DNA of 48,653 nt from NCBI GenBank assembly GCA_937934275.1, contig CALHAM010000025.1, forward strand, positions 1-48,653, in the 5' to 3' direction. Shown piece by piece: positions 25,293 to 33,211 of the stretch. A program made the position numbers and the translations under genes. Source of the stretch: an uncultured Saprospiraceae bacterium. GTDB lineage: Bacteria; Bacteroidota; Bacteroidia; Chitinophagales; Saprospiraceae. The stretch's first letter is position 1, and each line of letters starts with the position of its first letter. Below the pieces are notes generated by a model. It searched no databases. It was not told where the DNA came from and was given only the letters and a program-made list of their open reading frames with translations.

Positions 25293-26744
25293 TCACAGCC
25301 CGTATTTATCGATAAGATAGATTAGGGCGGCCATGCTGGCTGAGCCAAGCTGTAATTCGCGCGGGTGCACGGCTTCAAACACATCGGCTGTCGTGTGATG
25401 GAAGTCGAAATAGCGCTGAGAGTCGGGGCGCAGGCCGGCCAAAAGGCCTTTCTGTCCTCGGAGAGGACTGATGTCTGCACCTGACCCTCCTCGCCAGAAC
25501 ATAAGACCGAACGGGCGCAATAGCTCTTCAAAGTGCAATATCTGCTCGAAGTAGTAGTCTATTATCTCTGGGTCAGCCTCAAAGCTAAAACCGCGTGGCG
25601 TAAACCCACCGGCGTCGCTTTCTAAGGCAAAAAGATGTACTTCCTCGTTTTCTTCAGCGGCGGCAGCGTAGGTAAGTCCTCCGCGCAAACCGTTCTCTTC
25701 GTTCATAAATAGCACACAGCGCAACGTGTGGCGCGGGCGATAGCCGAGTTTGCGCAACCGATAAAGCACCTCCATGCTCTGTACACAGCCAGCACCATCG
25801 TCATGAGCTCCGTGGCCTACGTCCCAGCTATCCAAATGGCCACCAACAAGGAGAATCTTGTCGGGCGTCAACGAGCCGCGAATCTCACCAATGACATTGT
25901 ACGACAGCACGTCGGGGAGCGTGCGGCAATTTAACGTAATGGAAACTCGCGCATTGCCTTCCTCGCGAAGTAGGGCACTGAGGCGTTCTGCAGCATTGGT
26001 GCTGATGGCTGCTGCTGGAATGAGGGCATAAGCGGAGTCGTAGCGCAGCGTCCCGGTGTGAGGATAGTCGTCAAGCGCCAAACCCATGGAGCGCACCAAT
26101 ACGGCTATTGCGCCGTATTTCGCTGCGCGCGAAGGGCCAAATACGCGCTGATCCACCGCCCCACCGTAGGCTTCAAACGTATTGAAATGGCGGCATTCCA
26201 TCGGGCGATTGTAGAACACGACCTTGCCCGAAACTCCTTGCTTTCCGAGCGAATCCAGTGCTTCCCAACTACGGACCTCGACTACTTCGCCCACTACTGC
26301 TTTGCCGCCCGTACCCACCGAGCCGCCTAAAGCTAAAGCCGGAAGACGCAAAGACTTGCGCTTCGGTGTTCCTAATATCTCTACAATTTCAGGAGCGCCG
26401 CGTTCCCAGCGAGGAACCATCACCGGCTGCAACCATACCGTATCCAAACCACAAGTGTCTAAAACAGCCTTTGCCCAACGAACGGCTTTCTCCGCTCCTA
26501 TACTGCCGCTTAAACGATGACCAGCCCCATGACACAGATCGCGCAGCCAAGGGTATGCCTTTCCATCGGCAAGCGACTGCTTAAACAGCTCTTGAAGGAA
26601 GGCTTTGTCTTCAGCCCAGGGGTCTTTTTGAGCTGATATCGCCGTGGGAAGTGTAAGTTTTACAATAAGAAGCCCAACCCAAAGGAGCCGAACCTGATTT
26701 AGTGGTGATAAAGTGACCAGATGCATCATAATTTTATTTTCCAT
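25293..26744 (-). CDS. Secreted M28 family zinc aminopeptidase/carboxypeptidase
   Basis: A 483-residue exopeptidase with an N-terminal signal anchor or signal peptide (hydrophobic 20-38, ending AISAQ). Residues about 140-280 form a PA-like insert (GKVVFYNRPM, AAKYGAIAVLVRS), and the M28 catalytic domain follows. The zinc ligands and catalytic residues are His303 (GGHLDSWD), Asp315 (GAHDDGAG), Glu349-Glu350 (MNEENG), Asp377 (ESDAGGF) and His450 (FDFHHTTAD). The layout matches the plasma glutamate carboxypeptidase (CPQ)-like branch of M28, which releases amino acids from peptides. Other ATGs at codons 6 and 7 could also serve as the start. It is convergent with the OppB-type permease gene (43-base gap). 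Confidence 0.92.
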   Translation of the reverse strand: MENKIMMHLVTLSPLNQVRLLWVGLLIVKLTLPTAISAQKDPWAEDKAFLQELFKQSLADGKAYPWLRDLCHGAGHRLSGSIGAEKAVRWAKAVLDTCGLDTVWLQPVMVPRWERGAPEIVEILGTPKRKSLRLPALALGGSVGTGGKAVVGEVVEVRSWEALDSLGKQGVSGKVVFYNRPMECRHFNTFEAYGGAVDQRVFGPSRAAKYGAIAVLVRSMGLALDDYPHTGTLRYDSAYALIPAAAISTNAAERLSALLREEGNARVSITLNCRTLPDVLSYNVIGEIRGSLTPDKILLVGGHLDSWDVGHGAHDDGAGCVQSMEVLYRLRKLGYRPRHTLRCVLFMNEENGLRGGLTYAAAAEENEEVHLFALESDAGGFTPRGFSFEADPEIIDYYFEQILHFEELLRPFGLMFWRGGSGADISPLRGQKGLLAGLRPDSQRYFDFHHTTADVFEAVHPRELQLGSASMAALIYLIDKYGL

Positions 26745-26905
26745 AGACCAACAATAAGAGACAGTATTGCTGAAAAAAGGAGGGTTTATACCCGAGTTTC
26801 GGTTAAAGTATAATTGGATTCTAGCCCGTTTCGAAAAATGTTATTTGAAGTGCAACGCAAGATCACTACGTTCGTCGAAAAAAACGCGAAAAAAACACCC
26901 CGTTC

Positions 26906-26937
26906 TTGTGGGAATTACACAAAGTCCTTTATCTTTG
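26906..26937 (+). promoter_or_regulatory. Promoter of the candidate small RNA
   Basis: TTG at 26906-26908, a 21-base spacer and TATCTTTG at 26930-26937 match the Bacteroidota -33/-7 layout. A dyad (CACAAAG at 26918-26924 and CTTTGTG at 26933-26939) overlaps the -7 element and could be an operator or a coincidence. Confidence 0.55.
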
Positions 26938-26942
26938 TGGCG

Positions 26943-27034
26943 TTCGCTGAAAATTGAGCACATAAAAGAGCAATAATTTGGTTTTATTTGGTTAGGGCTG
27001 AGGTAGTGCTGTGGTGGCGCTACCTCATTTTTTT
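26943..27034 (+). ncRNA. Candidate small RNA or leader attenuator (about 92 nt)
   Basis: The boundaries are inferred: start about 5 bases after the -7 element TATCTTTG, end at the last T of the intrinsic terminator. The interval has no plausible coding frame of its own. The 5' half is AT-rich and contains ATTG and CAAT segments that could pair; the 3' third is the 11-bp terminator hairpin. It does not resemble tRNA, tmRNA, SRP RNA or 6S RNA as far as I can tell by eye. Alternatively it is the terminated leader of the M14 peptidase gene, which starts about 155 bases after the terminator. Confidence 0.45.
26999..27034 (+). terminator. Strong intrinsic terminator in the spacer
   Basis: Arms 26999-27009 and 27017-27027 form an 11-bp stem (one G-U pair in RNA) around a 7-base loop and run directly into seven T residues (27028-27034). 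No gene on the plus strand ends upstream of it within the spacer, which is why a short transcript is inferred. Confidence 0.8.
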
Positions 27035-27189
27035 GTGCAAAGAAAAGGGGGAAGCAGTTATGGTGCTACTCTTCTTTGAAGACGAGAGGGCGGGCTGCTA
27101 AGCCGGATAGTATCGGACATCGCAGAGAGGAAAAGGAACTAGCAAGTACTTCGTTACTTTAGCGGCCGAACTTGAAAAACATTCCTGTT

Positions 27190-29784
27190 ATGTGTTTGTC
27201 CTGTCGTGGGTATGGGATAGCTCTTTGGATAGTATGGGCTGTCTTGTTGCAGACCACTTTAGCCCAGAGGCCATCGTTAGAGTACTACCTTCCCGTGGTC
27301 CCCTATCATCCTGAAGTGCCCAAACCGTCTGAAGTTTTAGGTTATGAAGTGGGCGAATGGCATGTTTCACCCGAACAGCTTGTAACCTACATGCGCGAGT
27401 TGTCGAAAGTCAGCCCTCGCGTGCTTGTGCGCGAATACGGACGCACACATGAGCGACGCCCGCTGATTTGTCTGATCATTACAAGCCCTGAGAACCATCG
27501 GCAGTTGGATAATCTGCGTCAACGTCGGCGCCAATTGGCTGATCCTGATCGGAGTGACGCACCTGATCCCTCAACTGTGCCCGCTGTGGTGATGATGGGA
27601 TACTCCATTCACGGCAATGAGGCCAGCGGTAGCAACGCTGCGCTGCTGGTGGCCTATTATTTGGCCGCTGCTCAGACTCCTGAAGTCGAGCAGTTGCTGC
27701 AGAATACGGTGGTTTTACTCGACCCGTGTTTCAACCCCGACGGCCTACAGCGCTTCTCAAGTTGGGTTAATAGCCGGCGCAGCCAAACGCTGCAGCCTGA
27801 CCCAGCACACGATGAATTTCACGAACCTTGGCCTGGCGGGCGCACCAATCATTATTGGTTTGACCTCAACCGAGACTGGCTCGTCATGCAGCAGCCCGAG
27901 TCCGTTGGCCGTGTGGAACTCTTTCAGGAGTGGCTGCCCAACGTGCTGACGGATCACCATGAAATGGGCACAAACACGACGTTTTTCTTCCAACCCGGCG
28001 TACCCTCGCGCGTGCATCCCCTAACCCCTAAGCTCAATCAACGCCTAACTGCTCGCATCGGCGAGTACCACGCTCGCGCACTGAGTAAGCAGAAAATCTT
28101 GTTCTACTCCCAGGAAAACTACGACGACTTTTACTACGGCAAAGGCTCTACTTATCCTGACGCTAACGGCTGTATCGGTATCCTCTTCGAACAGGCCAGC
28201 AGCCGGGGAAGTGCGCAGGAAAGCAGCTATGGGCTGCTGACATTTCCGTACACCATTCGCAACCAGGTCACGACATCGCTGTCCACCCTTCAGGCTGTAG
28301 GAGATATGCGAGCGGAGCTCAATCAGTATTTGCGCGATTTTTACAGAACTGCTCTCGACGAGGCACGTGAGGATAAGGTCAAAGGATATTTGTTTGGCGA
28401 TTTTCAGCAGGGTACGAGCCGGCCGCTAAGTGAATTTATTCGCTTGTTGCTTCGCCATCGCATTCGCGTGTATCCCGTAGGCGACGCCGAAGCAGAAAAA
28501 GACGAAAGGATATCTTCGGGTAAAAGGTGGGTGGTTCCTACGGAGCAGCCGCAGTATCGCCTCATTAAGGCTATTTTCGAGCGCCGAACTACCTTTGAAG
28601 ATAGCATTTTTTACGACATCTCTGCCTGGACACTGCCCGATGCTTTCGGTTTGAGCTGGTTGGAGCTGACTTCAGGCGCTTCTGTACTGAGCCGCTTAGG
28701 CTCGCCGCTGCAGCGCGCGCCGGATCAGCCTCCTTTGAATGTTCCAGAAGTTACGCCTGACCTTTATGCTTATGCTGTAGCTGCTGAAGGCTACGATGTG
28801 CCGCGCTTGTTAGGGGCCTTACATCGGGCTGGTATTCGGGTGATGGTGGCCCAGCGTCCGTTTGAGGCAGAAGGTCATGCGTTCAGCGAGGGTGCACTCC
28901 TCATCCCGCTTGACCGGCAGCCGCTGGGAGCTGAAGCCATACGCCGGCATATAGTGCAAAGTGGAGCAGAAGATATTCGAGTGTTTGCCTTGCACAATGG
29001 CTTGACACCTAAAGGCCCGGACCTAGGCAGCTCCCATTTTGCCGTTTTGCGAGCGCCTAAAGTAGTGCTCGTAACGGGTCGCGAGGCCGGCATTGCCGAG
29101 GTGGGCGAAATTTGGCACTTGCTGGATGTGCGTTGCGGAACACCGCCGCTGTTGGTGCAAGCTGAGCGATTTAACAACCTCGATTTGGCAAAATATAACA
29201 CTGTTATATTGGCTGGTGGCCACTTCAGCACTCTTTCTGCTGACAAGATTAAGTCGTTTGTGGCAGGCGGCGGAACGCTCATTGTACAGGGTACAGCCGT
29301 TCGGTGGGCCAAAAACGCCGATGTTGTTTCCTGGCAATTGCGCTCTACTCCGCATTCGGAAGAAGTAGGGCGGCGCCCTTACGCCAAAATGGAGGAAGAC
29401 ACCCGCGCTTTAAGCCTCCCTGGCGCCATTCTGAAGGCGGAGCTCGACACAACGCACCCGCTGGCATATGGTTACCGGCGCTCGTTCATACCGCTATTTG
29501 CTTCGGGCGACGTGTTTGTTCAGCCACCGGCAAATGCTTATACTACGCCGGCTATTTACTCCGAACAGCCCTTAATAGCCGGTTATTTGCACCCTAAACA
29601 TCAGGCTTTGGTCTCTGGGGCAGCGGCTGTTGTGGTGCAGCCTTCTAGCAATGGGCGCGTTATCGGTTTCTGTACTCATCCCAGCTTTCGCGGCTTTTGG
29701 TATGGGACGGATCGACTGCTGTCTAACGCCGTGTTTTTTGGAAATCTCATTCGAGCCAGTAGCCGTTTTAGAGAAGAAGAGTAG
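27190..29784 (+). CDS. Secreted M14 family zinc carboxypeptidase with C-terminal GATase-like domain
   Basis: An 864-residue exported metallopeptidase (870 if the TTG at 27172 is used; residue numbers here follow that longer frame). The signal peptide ends near TTLAQ. The M14 zinc site is His147 and Glu150 in SIHGNEASG, with the third ligand His in VLTDHHEMG and the catalytic Glu in ILFEQASSRG; the substrate carboxylate-binding segment DLNRDW is present. After the peptidase comes a linker region, then a class I glutamine-amidotransferase-like fold (about 610-700; VVLVTGREAGIAEVGE, VILAGGHFS, GGGTLIVQG) without an obvious catalytic Cys, probably structural. Such fusions occur in large secreted M14 proteins. 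It may feed on peptides outside the cell or in the periplasm. It converges on the next gene with a 6-base gap. Confidence 0.9.
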   Translation: MCLSCRGYGIALWIVWAVLLQTTLAQRPSLEYYLPVVPYHPEVPKPSEVLGYEVGEWHVSPEQLVTYMRELSKVSPRVLVREYGRTHERRPLICLIITSPENHRQLDNLRQRRRQLADPDRSDAPDPSTVPAVVMMGYSIHGNEASGSNAALLVAYYLAAAQTPEVEQLLQNTVVLLDPCFNPDGLQRFSSWVNSRRSQTLQPDPAHDEFHEPWPGGRTNHYWFDLNRDWLVMQQPESVGRVELFQEWLPNVLTDHHEMGTNTTFFFQPGVPSRVHPLTPKLNQRLTARIGEYHARALSKQKILFYSQENYDDFYYGKGSTYPDANGCIGILFEQASSRGSAQESSYGLLTFPYTIRNQVTTSLSTLQAVGDMRAELNQYLRDFYRTALDEAREDKVKGYLFGDFQQGTSRPLSEFIRLLLRHRIRVYPVGDAEAEKDERISSGKRWVVPTEQPQYRLIKAIFERRTTFEDSIFYDISAWTLPDAFGLSWLELTSGASVLSRLGSPLQRAPDQPPLNVPEVTPDLYAYAVAAEGYDVPRLLGALHRAGIRVMVAQRPFEAEGHAFSEGALLIPLDRQPLGAEAIRRHIVQSGAEDIRVFALHNGLTPKGPDLGSSHFAVLRAPKVVLVTGREAGIAEVGEIWHLLDVRCGTPPLLVQAERFNNLDLAKYNTVILAGGHFSTLSADKIKSFVAGGGTLIVQGTAVRWAKNADVVSWQLRSTPHSEEVGRRPYAKMEEDTRALSLPGAILKAELDTTHPLAYGYRRSFIPLFASGDVFVQPPANAYTTPAIYSEQPLIAGYLHPKHQALVSGAAAVVVQPSSNGRVIGFCTHPSFRGFWYGTDRLLSNAVFFGNLIRASSRFREEE

Positions 29785-29790
29785 CCCTAT

Positions 29791-31338
29791 TCAAGGAATA
29801 TCTACGGATTGCTCGACTTGGCCATAAGGTGCCTTGAGCACAATAACATAAGGGCCTGGCGTGGGAAAGAGGTGCTTCGGCAGCAATGTACTGTGTTGCC
29901 CGGCCGAGTAAAGCCTTTGAATGATGTGTATGGCCGCTTTGTGCTTATCTTTCACAACAAGGCTCAGGGTGGTAGCTTCCGGCAGGTAAAAGGCTATCTT
30001 TACGGCTTCGGAGGTAAGGGCAGGCAGATAGAGCGTTAGGGCTGATGGTGTTTGAGGGGCTTCATCTATGGGCAAACGCAGCACTTGGATCGGGATGAAG
30101 GTTACTGCAGCGGCCAAGCCCGAAAGATCGTAGCCGGCGGCTTCGAGGTCGTGGAGGTGTACGGTGCAAAGGTTGTTGTCTTCGGGTATGGGTAGGCGGG
30201 GTAGAGGAGTGCCGGGCAAGACTCGATCTGTGGTTCCGTTGATGGAAATACTAAAGGCCAAGTCAGTTATGAGCACATCGTCTATCCACAGAGTGGGTCG
30301 GCTAGTAAAGACATCAAGGAGCTTGGCCCGGGCTAAAGAAGAGTGCACAACGTAGGGCAAGTCGGCATGCAAAGTTGTGCCGTTGGCATCCTCAAAATGC
30401 GTGAGATAGACATTTTTCCACTTGTGGTTGATGGGCCCCCATTGTAGGCGAGCCTGATGAGCATCGCGACGGCGCAGGGCCAAGCGCGGGTCGTTGTCGT
30501 TGACGAGGCGCAACTTATGCGCAAAAAGGCGATCGTATTGGTTGGAATACAGGCTTAGGATGACGTGCGCATTGGGGCGCAACAAAAAGCGGTACTGCTC
30601 CGAATAGCGGATGATTTGCTGATAAGCCTCCGAGTCGCTCAACAAAATGCGTAAGCCGTGTTGTACGCCGCTACCCTGAGTTATCTGGACATCCACATAG
30701 ACGGGCAGTGGCAACGAGTAGGGCTGCCATTCGATGACCGGTTGCTGGCGCAGAATTTCTAAGGCTTCGCGCGGCGTGAAGAAGTCGCGCTCATGAATCT
30801 TATGGTGCTGCAGCCCCCATTGAACAGCAGTGATTGCGTTTTCGTCGAGCCAGGATACCGGATAGTGCTCTGCTGCGATAAAGGTGCTGCTATCAACTTC
30901 TTCTAAGCGAATATCGATGGCGCCTACCAGTTCCGAAGTTAGGGCCAAATCGGTGATGGTGAGATGCTGGCCGCGGGTTATTTTTTCTGAGAAATGCTCA
31001 TAAAGTTCGACAACGGAGGCTTCATAGTCATGCCCATTGCGCGTAGCAGCAACAGGGAGTCTGTCGAGGCGAAACGTTACCCGATCGGCCATAGCGCGGC
31101 CATTCCACAAGTAGGGCGTGCGTAAGAGCATTTGCTGAAAAGCCTGGGGGCGGAGCACCCATTCGGCGCGGTATTCATTGGTAGCGGTTAATGTAGCTTG
31201 GTTATCGCCCCAATAAAAGATGAATTTTTCCGAGGTTAGAGGTTTGTTTGAAGAGCCGTCGGCGGTTTGGCCGGCTACTGAGCCTGTCAGCCCGAAAGCC
31301 AAGAGGCTTGTCCAGAGGTTGAGCGTAGAGATATTCAT
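29791..31338 (-). CDS. Secreted protein of unknown function with sorting-domain-like C-terminus
   Basis: A 515-residue protein I cannot assign. It has a signal peptide (about 1-23, GLTGSVAGQ). Residues 35-230 contain repeated short strands and a receptor-like phrase (TRGQHLTITDLALTS). Residues 240-345 include SGVQHGLRILLSDSEAYQQI. The last 75 residues (FYLPEATTLSLVVKDKHK, then AGQHSTLLPKHLFPTPGPYVIVL) have the strand pattern of FlgD-like/T9SS type A C-terminal domains, although the usual Lys/Arg-rich terminal strand is missing, so T9SS export is uncertain. It has a well-formed promoter and lies 94 bases downstream of the LolD-like ATPase gene. Confidence 0.8.
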   Translation of the reverse strand: MNISTLNLWTSLLAFGLTGSVAGQTADGSSNKPLTSEKFIFYWGDNQATLTATNEYRAEWVLRPQAFQQMLLRTPYLWNGRAMADRVTFRLDRLPVAATRNGHDYEASVVELYEHFSEKITRGQHLTITDLALTSELVGAIDIRLEEVDSSTFIAAEHYPVSWLDENAITAVQWGLQHHKIHERDFFTPREALEILRQQPVIEWQPYSLPLPVYVDVQITQGSGVQHGLRILLSDSEAYQQIIRYSEQYRFLLRPNAHVILSLYSNQYDRLFAHKLRLVNDNDPRLALRRRDAHQARLQWGPINHKWKNVYLTHFEDANGTTLHADLPYVVHSSLARAKLLDVFTSRPTLWIDDVLITDLAFSISINGTTDRVLPGTPLPRLPIPEDNNLCTVHLHDLEAAGYDLSGLAAAVTFIPIQVLRLPIDEAPQTPSALTLYLPALTSEAVKIAFYLPEATTLSLVVKDKHKAAIHIIQRLYSAGQHSTLLPKHLFPTPGPYVIVLKAPYGQVEQSVDIP

Positions 31339-31365
31339 GGGGCATCCTTTCTAAGGCGAAACAGA

Positions 31366-31393
31366 CAAAAGTAACTCTTAATGCTCTTCCAAA
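31366..31393 (-). promoter_or_regulatory. Promoter of the unknown secreted protein gene
   Basis: On the minus strand TTTG (31390-31393) and TACTTTTG (31366-31373) are separated by 16 bases, matching the -33/-7 layout. The -7 element lies 27 bases before the ATG at 31338. Confidence 0.6.
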
Positions 31394-31432
31394 GAACGGG
31401 CCAGCTCTTATTAAGGTACAGAGTGCTGGCTC

Positions 31433-32134
31433 TCAATGGGCCAGCGCTGCAACGTGCTCGTTGCGCTCGTCAGACTCCACGAGTCCGTCGCGTAAGCGCA
31501 CGATGCGGTGAGCGTGTTGGGCGATATCGGCCTCGTGGGTAACAAGCACTAAAGTATTACCTGCCCGATGGAGCTGTTCAAAAAGGGCCATGATTTCATG
31601 AGAGGTCTTAGTGTCTAAGTTTCCCGTCGGCTCGTCAGCCAAGATGATGGCCGGATCGTTGACTAAGGCGCGGGCAATAGCCACCCGTTGGCGTTGGCCA
31701 CCGGAGAGCTCGTTGGGTTTGTGCAACATGCGGTCGCTCAAACCCACTGCCTCTAAGGCAGCGCGGGCTTTTTTCAAACGCTCCTCTTTAGGCAGGCCGG
31801 CATATACCAACGGGAGGGCCACGTTTTCCAGAGCCGTTAGGCGCGGCAGCAAATTAAAAGTCTGAAAGACAAAGCCGATTTGCTTGTTGCGCACTTCGGC
31901 CAATTCGCTATCGCTCATGGTGCTTACTTCTATGCCGTTAAGCCAGTACTTGCCGCGAGTAGGGGAGTCTAGACACCCGATTAAGTTCATCAGCGTACTC
32001 TTGCCGCTGCCCGAAGGCCCCATGAGGGCAACGTATTCGCCGCGGTCAATTTGAAGGCTTATGTCTTTGAGGGCCTCCACTTTTTCGGCTCCCATAATAT
32101 AGGTCTTATTGAGGTGTTCGATGGAAATCAGCAT
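31433..32134 (-). CDS. LolD/MacB-type ABC transporter ATP-binding protein
   Basis: A 233-residue ATPase of the MacB/LolD/FtsE branch. Walker A is GPSGSGKST (39-47), the Q-loop region is [11 protein letters not shown], the signature is [15 protein letters not shown], Walker B with the family-typical tail is [11 protein letters not shown], and the switch His is in [10 protein letters not shown]. This branch powers mechanotransmission through FtsX/MacB-type permeases: lipoprotein release, efflux or cell-wall hydrolase control. No such permease is encoded within the window. The only close partner is a 56-residue membrane protein gene 40 bases upstream on the same strand. Confidence 0.93.
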   Translation of the reverse strand: MLISIEHLNKTYIMGAEKVEALKDISLQIDRGEYVALMGPSGSGKSTLMNLIGCLDSPTRGKYWLNGIEVSTMSDSELAEVRNKQIGFVFQTFNLLPRLTALENVALPLVYAGLPKEERLKKARAALEAVGLSDRMLHKPNELSGGQRQRVAIARALVNDPAIILADEPTGNLDTKTSHEIMALFEQLHRAGNTLVLVTHEADIAQHAHRIVRLRDGLVESDERNEHVAALAH

Positions 32135-32174
32135 ATTGACGACTGTGATTTGGAAAAAATAGTTGAGTGTGTGT

Positions 32175-32345
32175 TTATTTTTTCGTTCTGAAAAACAATC
32201 CCAATACTACTATCAGAAGCCCGATGAGCCATTGCACAAACTCTTGAATAAGCTTAGGGAAAAACAGATACCCTGCTGCAATGACCATCGCTACAATAGC
32301 TACAGAAATGAATAGGGCGGTTCGGAATGCGGTTTTGTTTGCCAT
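32175..32345 (-). CDS. Small membrane protein, 56 residues, two predicted helices
   Basis: An intact frame runs from ATG at 32345 to TAA at 32175. The product begins [20 protein letters not shown], has a first hydrophobic stretch at about 10-29, a short amphipathic link (PKLIQEFVQ), a second hydrophobic stretch at about 39-52 and a basic tail RTKK. The composition is that of a real small membrane protein rather than chance translation: a positive N-terminus, two helices of bilayer length and a basic end. It lies 40 bases upstream of the LolD-like ATPase gene on the same strand and could be cotranscribed and act with it, but no family is recognised and no clear promoter is seen. Confidence 0.65.
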   Translation of the reverse strand: MANKTAFRTALFISVAIVAMVIAAGYLFFPKLIQEFVQWLIGLLIVVLGLFFRTKK

Positions 32346-32448
32346 GCACAATAGCGCTAAAAAAACGAGGGAAGCAATTCAGGCGCTAAATACGGCGTTT
32401 TTATTCAGAGAGCGGCTTTTAGGTTAGATGACTGGCAGCGACATTTCG

Positions 32449-32464
32449 GCCAATGCGCATTGGC
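32449..32464. promoter_or_regulatory. Perfect 16-bp palindrome, possible operator
   Basis: GCCAATGCGCATTGGC is an exact palindrome in the 254-base spacer between the divergent small membrane protein gene and rdgB. It could bind a dimeric regulator. By simple base statistics about 0.7 such palindromes are expected by chance in a window of this size, so the evidence is weak. The rest of the spacer shows no gene. Confidence 0.25.
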
Positions 32465-32568
32465 AGACGAACAACGAACTAAAACGCCGGCACGTGGGAG
32501 GCCTCCGATGTTTTACGCCGAGAGAGGTTCCTTGCTCGTAGGCCATCGTCTGCTTAGGTGCAGCAATG

Positions 32569-32576
32569 TACTTTTG
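32569..32576 (+). promoter_or_regulatory. -7 promoter element of rdgB
   Basis: TACTTTTG matches TAnnTTTG exactly and lies 23 bases before the rdgB ATG at 32600. A -33 TTG at a suitable distance is not evident. Confidence 0.5.
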
Positions 32577-32599
32577 CCTCACGGAAGTGAAGGCAAAAG

Positions 32600-33190
32600 A
32601 TGATGACACAACCCCGTACGCTGGTTTTTGCTACCCAGAACCCTCACAAAGCGCGTGAGATTGCGCAAATTTTAGGGCCTGAGTACCGTATCCTAACTTT
32701 ATCGGATATCGGTTGCATAGAGGAAATTGAGGAATCGGCAGCTTCGTTGGAGGGTAACGCCCTACTGAAAGCTCGCTATGTAAAAGAGCGCTATGGCCAT
32801 GACTGTTTTTCGGAAGATACGGGTCTAGAAGTAGAAGCTTTGGGAGGTGCTCCAGGCGTACATACTGCGCGCTACGCGGGCGAGAGCAAAGATCCGGAAG
32901 CCAACATGGCTCTGCTATTGAGTAATTTAGCTGGGGTTAACCACCGCCGCGCGCGTTTTCGCACGGTGATTGCCTGCCTTATCGGCGAGCGCGAGGTACT
33001 CATCGAGGGCGTTTGTTGGGGCCATATTGCCTCGGAGAAGCGCGGCACGGGTGGCTTCGGCTACGATCCCGTGTTTATTCCCGACGGCTACGAGCAGACG
33101 TTTGCCGAGTTGGGTGAAGCCGTCAAAAATCAAATCAGCCATCGCGCTCTTGCCACCGAGAAATTTCGCCGGTGGCTTCAGCACCTCTGA
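32600..33190 (+). CDS. rdgB: Non-canonical purine NTP pyrophosphatase (RdgB/HAM1)
   Basis: A 196-residue house-cleaning enzyme that hydrolyses dITP, ITP and XTP to monophosphates. Signatures: FATQNPHKAREI (phosphate-binding loop), FSEDTGLEVEALGGAPGVHTARYAGE (catalytic Asp and metal site), GTGGFGYDPVFIPDGY and KNQISHRALA near the C-terminus. The length is normal and all motifs are intact. A second ATG follows the first directly. The msbA-like gene starts 21 bases downstream, so the two are probably cotranscribed. Confidence 0.97.
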   Translation: MMTQPRTLVFATQNPHKAREIAQILGPEYRILTLSDIGCIEEIEESAASLEGNALLKARYVKERYGHDCFSEDTGLEVEALGGAPGVHTARYAGESKDPEANMALLLSNLAGVNHRRARFRTVIACLIGEREVLIEGVCWGHIASEKRGTGGFGYDPVFIPDGYEQTFAELGEAVKNQISHRALATEKFRRWLQHL

Positions 33191-33211
33191 CCCGTTGCTC
33201 TTACCTGTTTC

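Larger units (their letters stand above)
26745..27189 (+). other. Divergent intergenic spacer between M28 and M14 peptidase genes
   Basis: This is the longest gene-free stretch of the window. Bases 26745-26900 are AT-rich with A runs and contain no supported gene. A promoter (26906-26937) and a strong terminator (26999-27034) follow on the plus strand and delimit a small transcript. From 27035 to 27189 I see a purine-rich stretch, a 13-codon reading frame without support, and TACTTTAG (27155-27162), a one-mismatch -7 element that may serve the M14 peptidase gene. Confidence 0.6.

Noticed and set aside
27059-27100. A 13-codon frame upstream of the M14 peptidase gene that might be a leader peptide
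   Set aside because: No run of regulatory codons and no following terminator-antiterminator pair; the terminator lies upstream of it.
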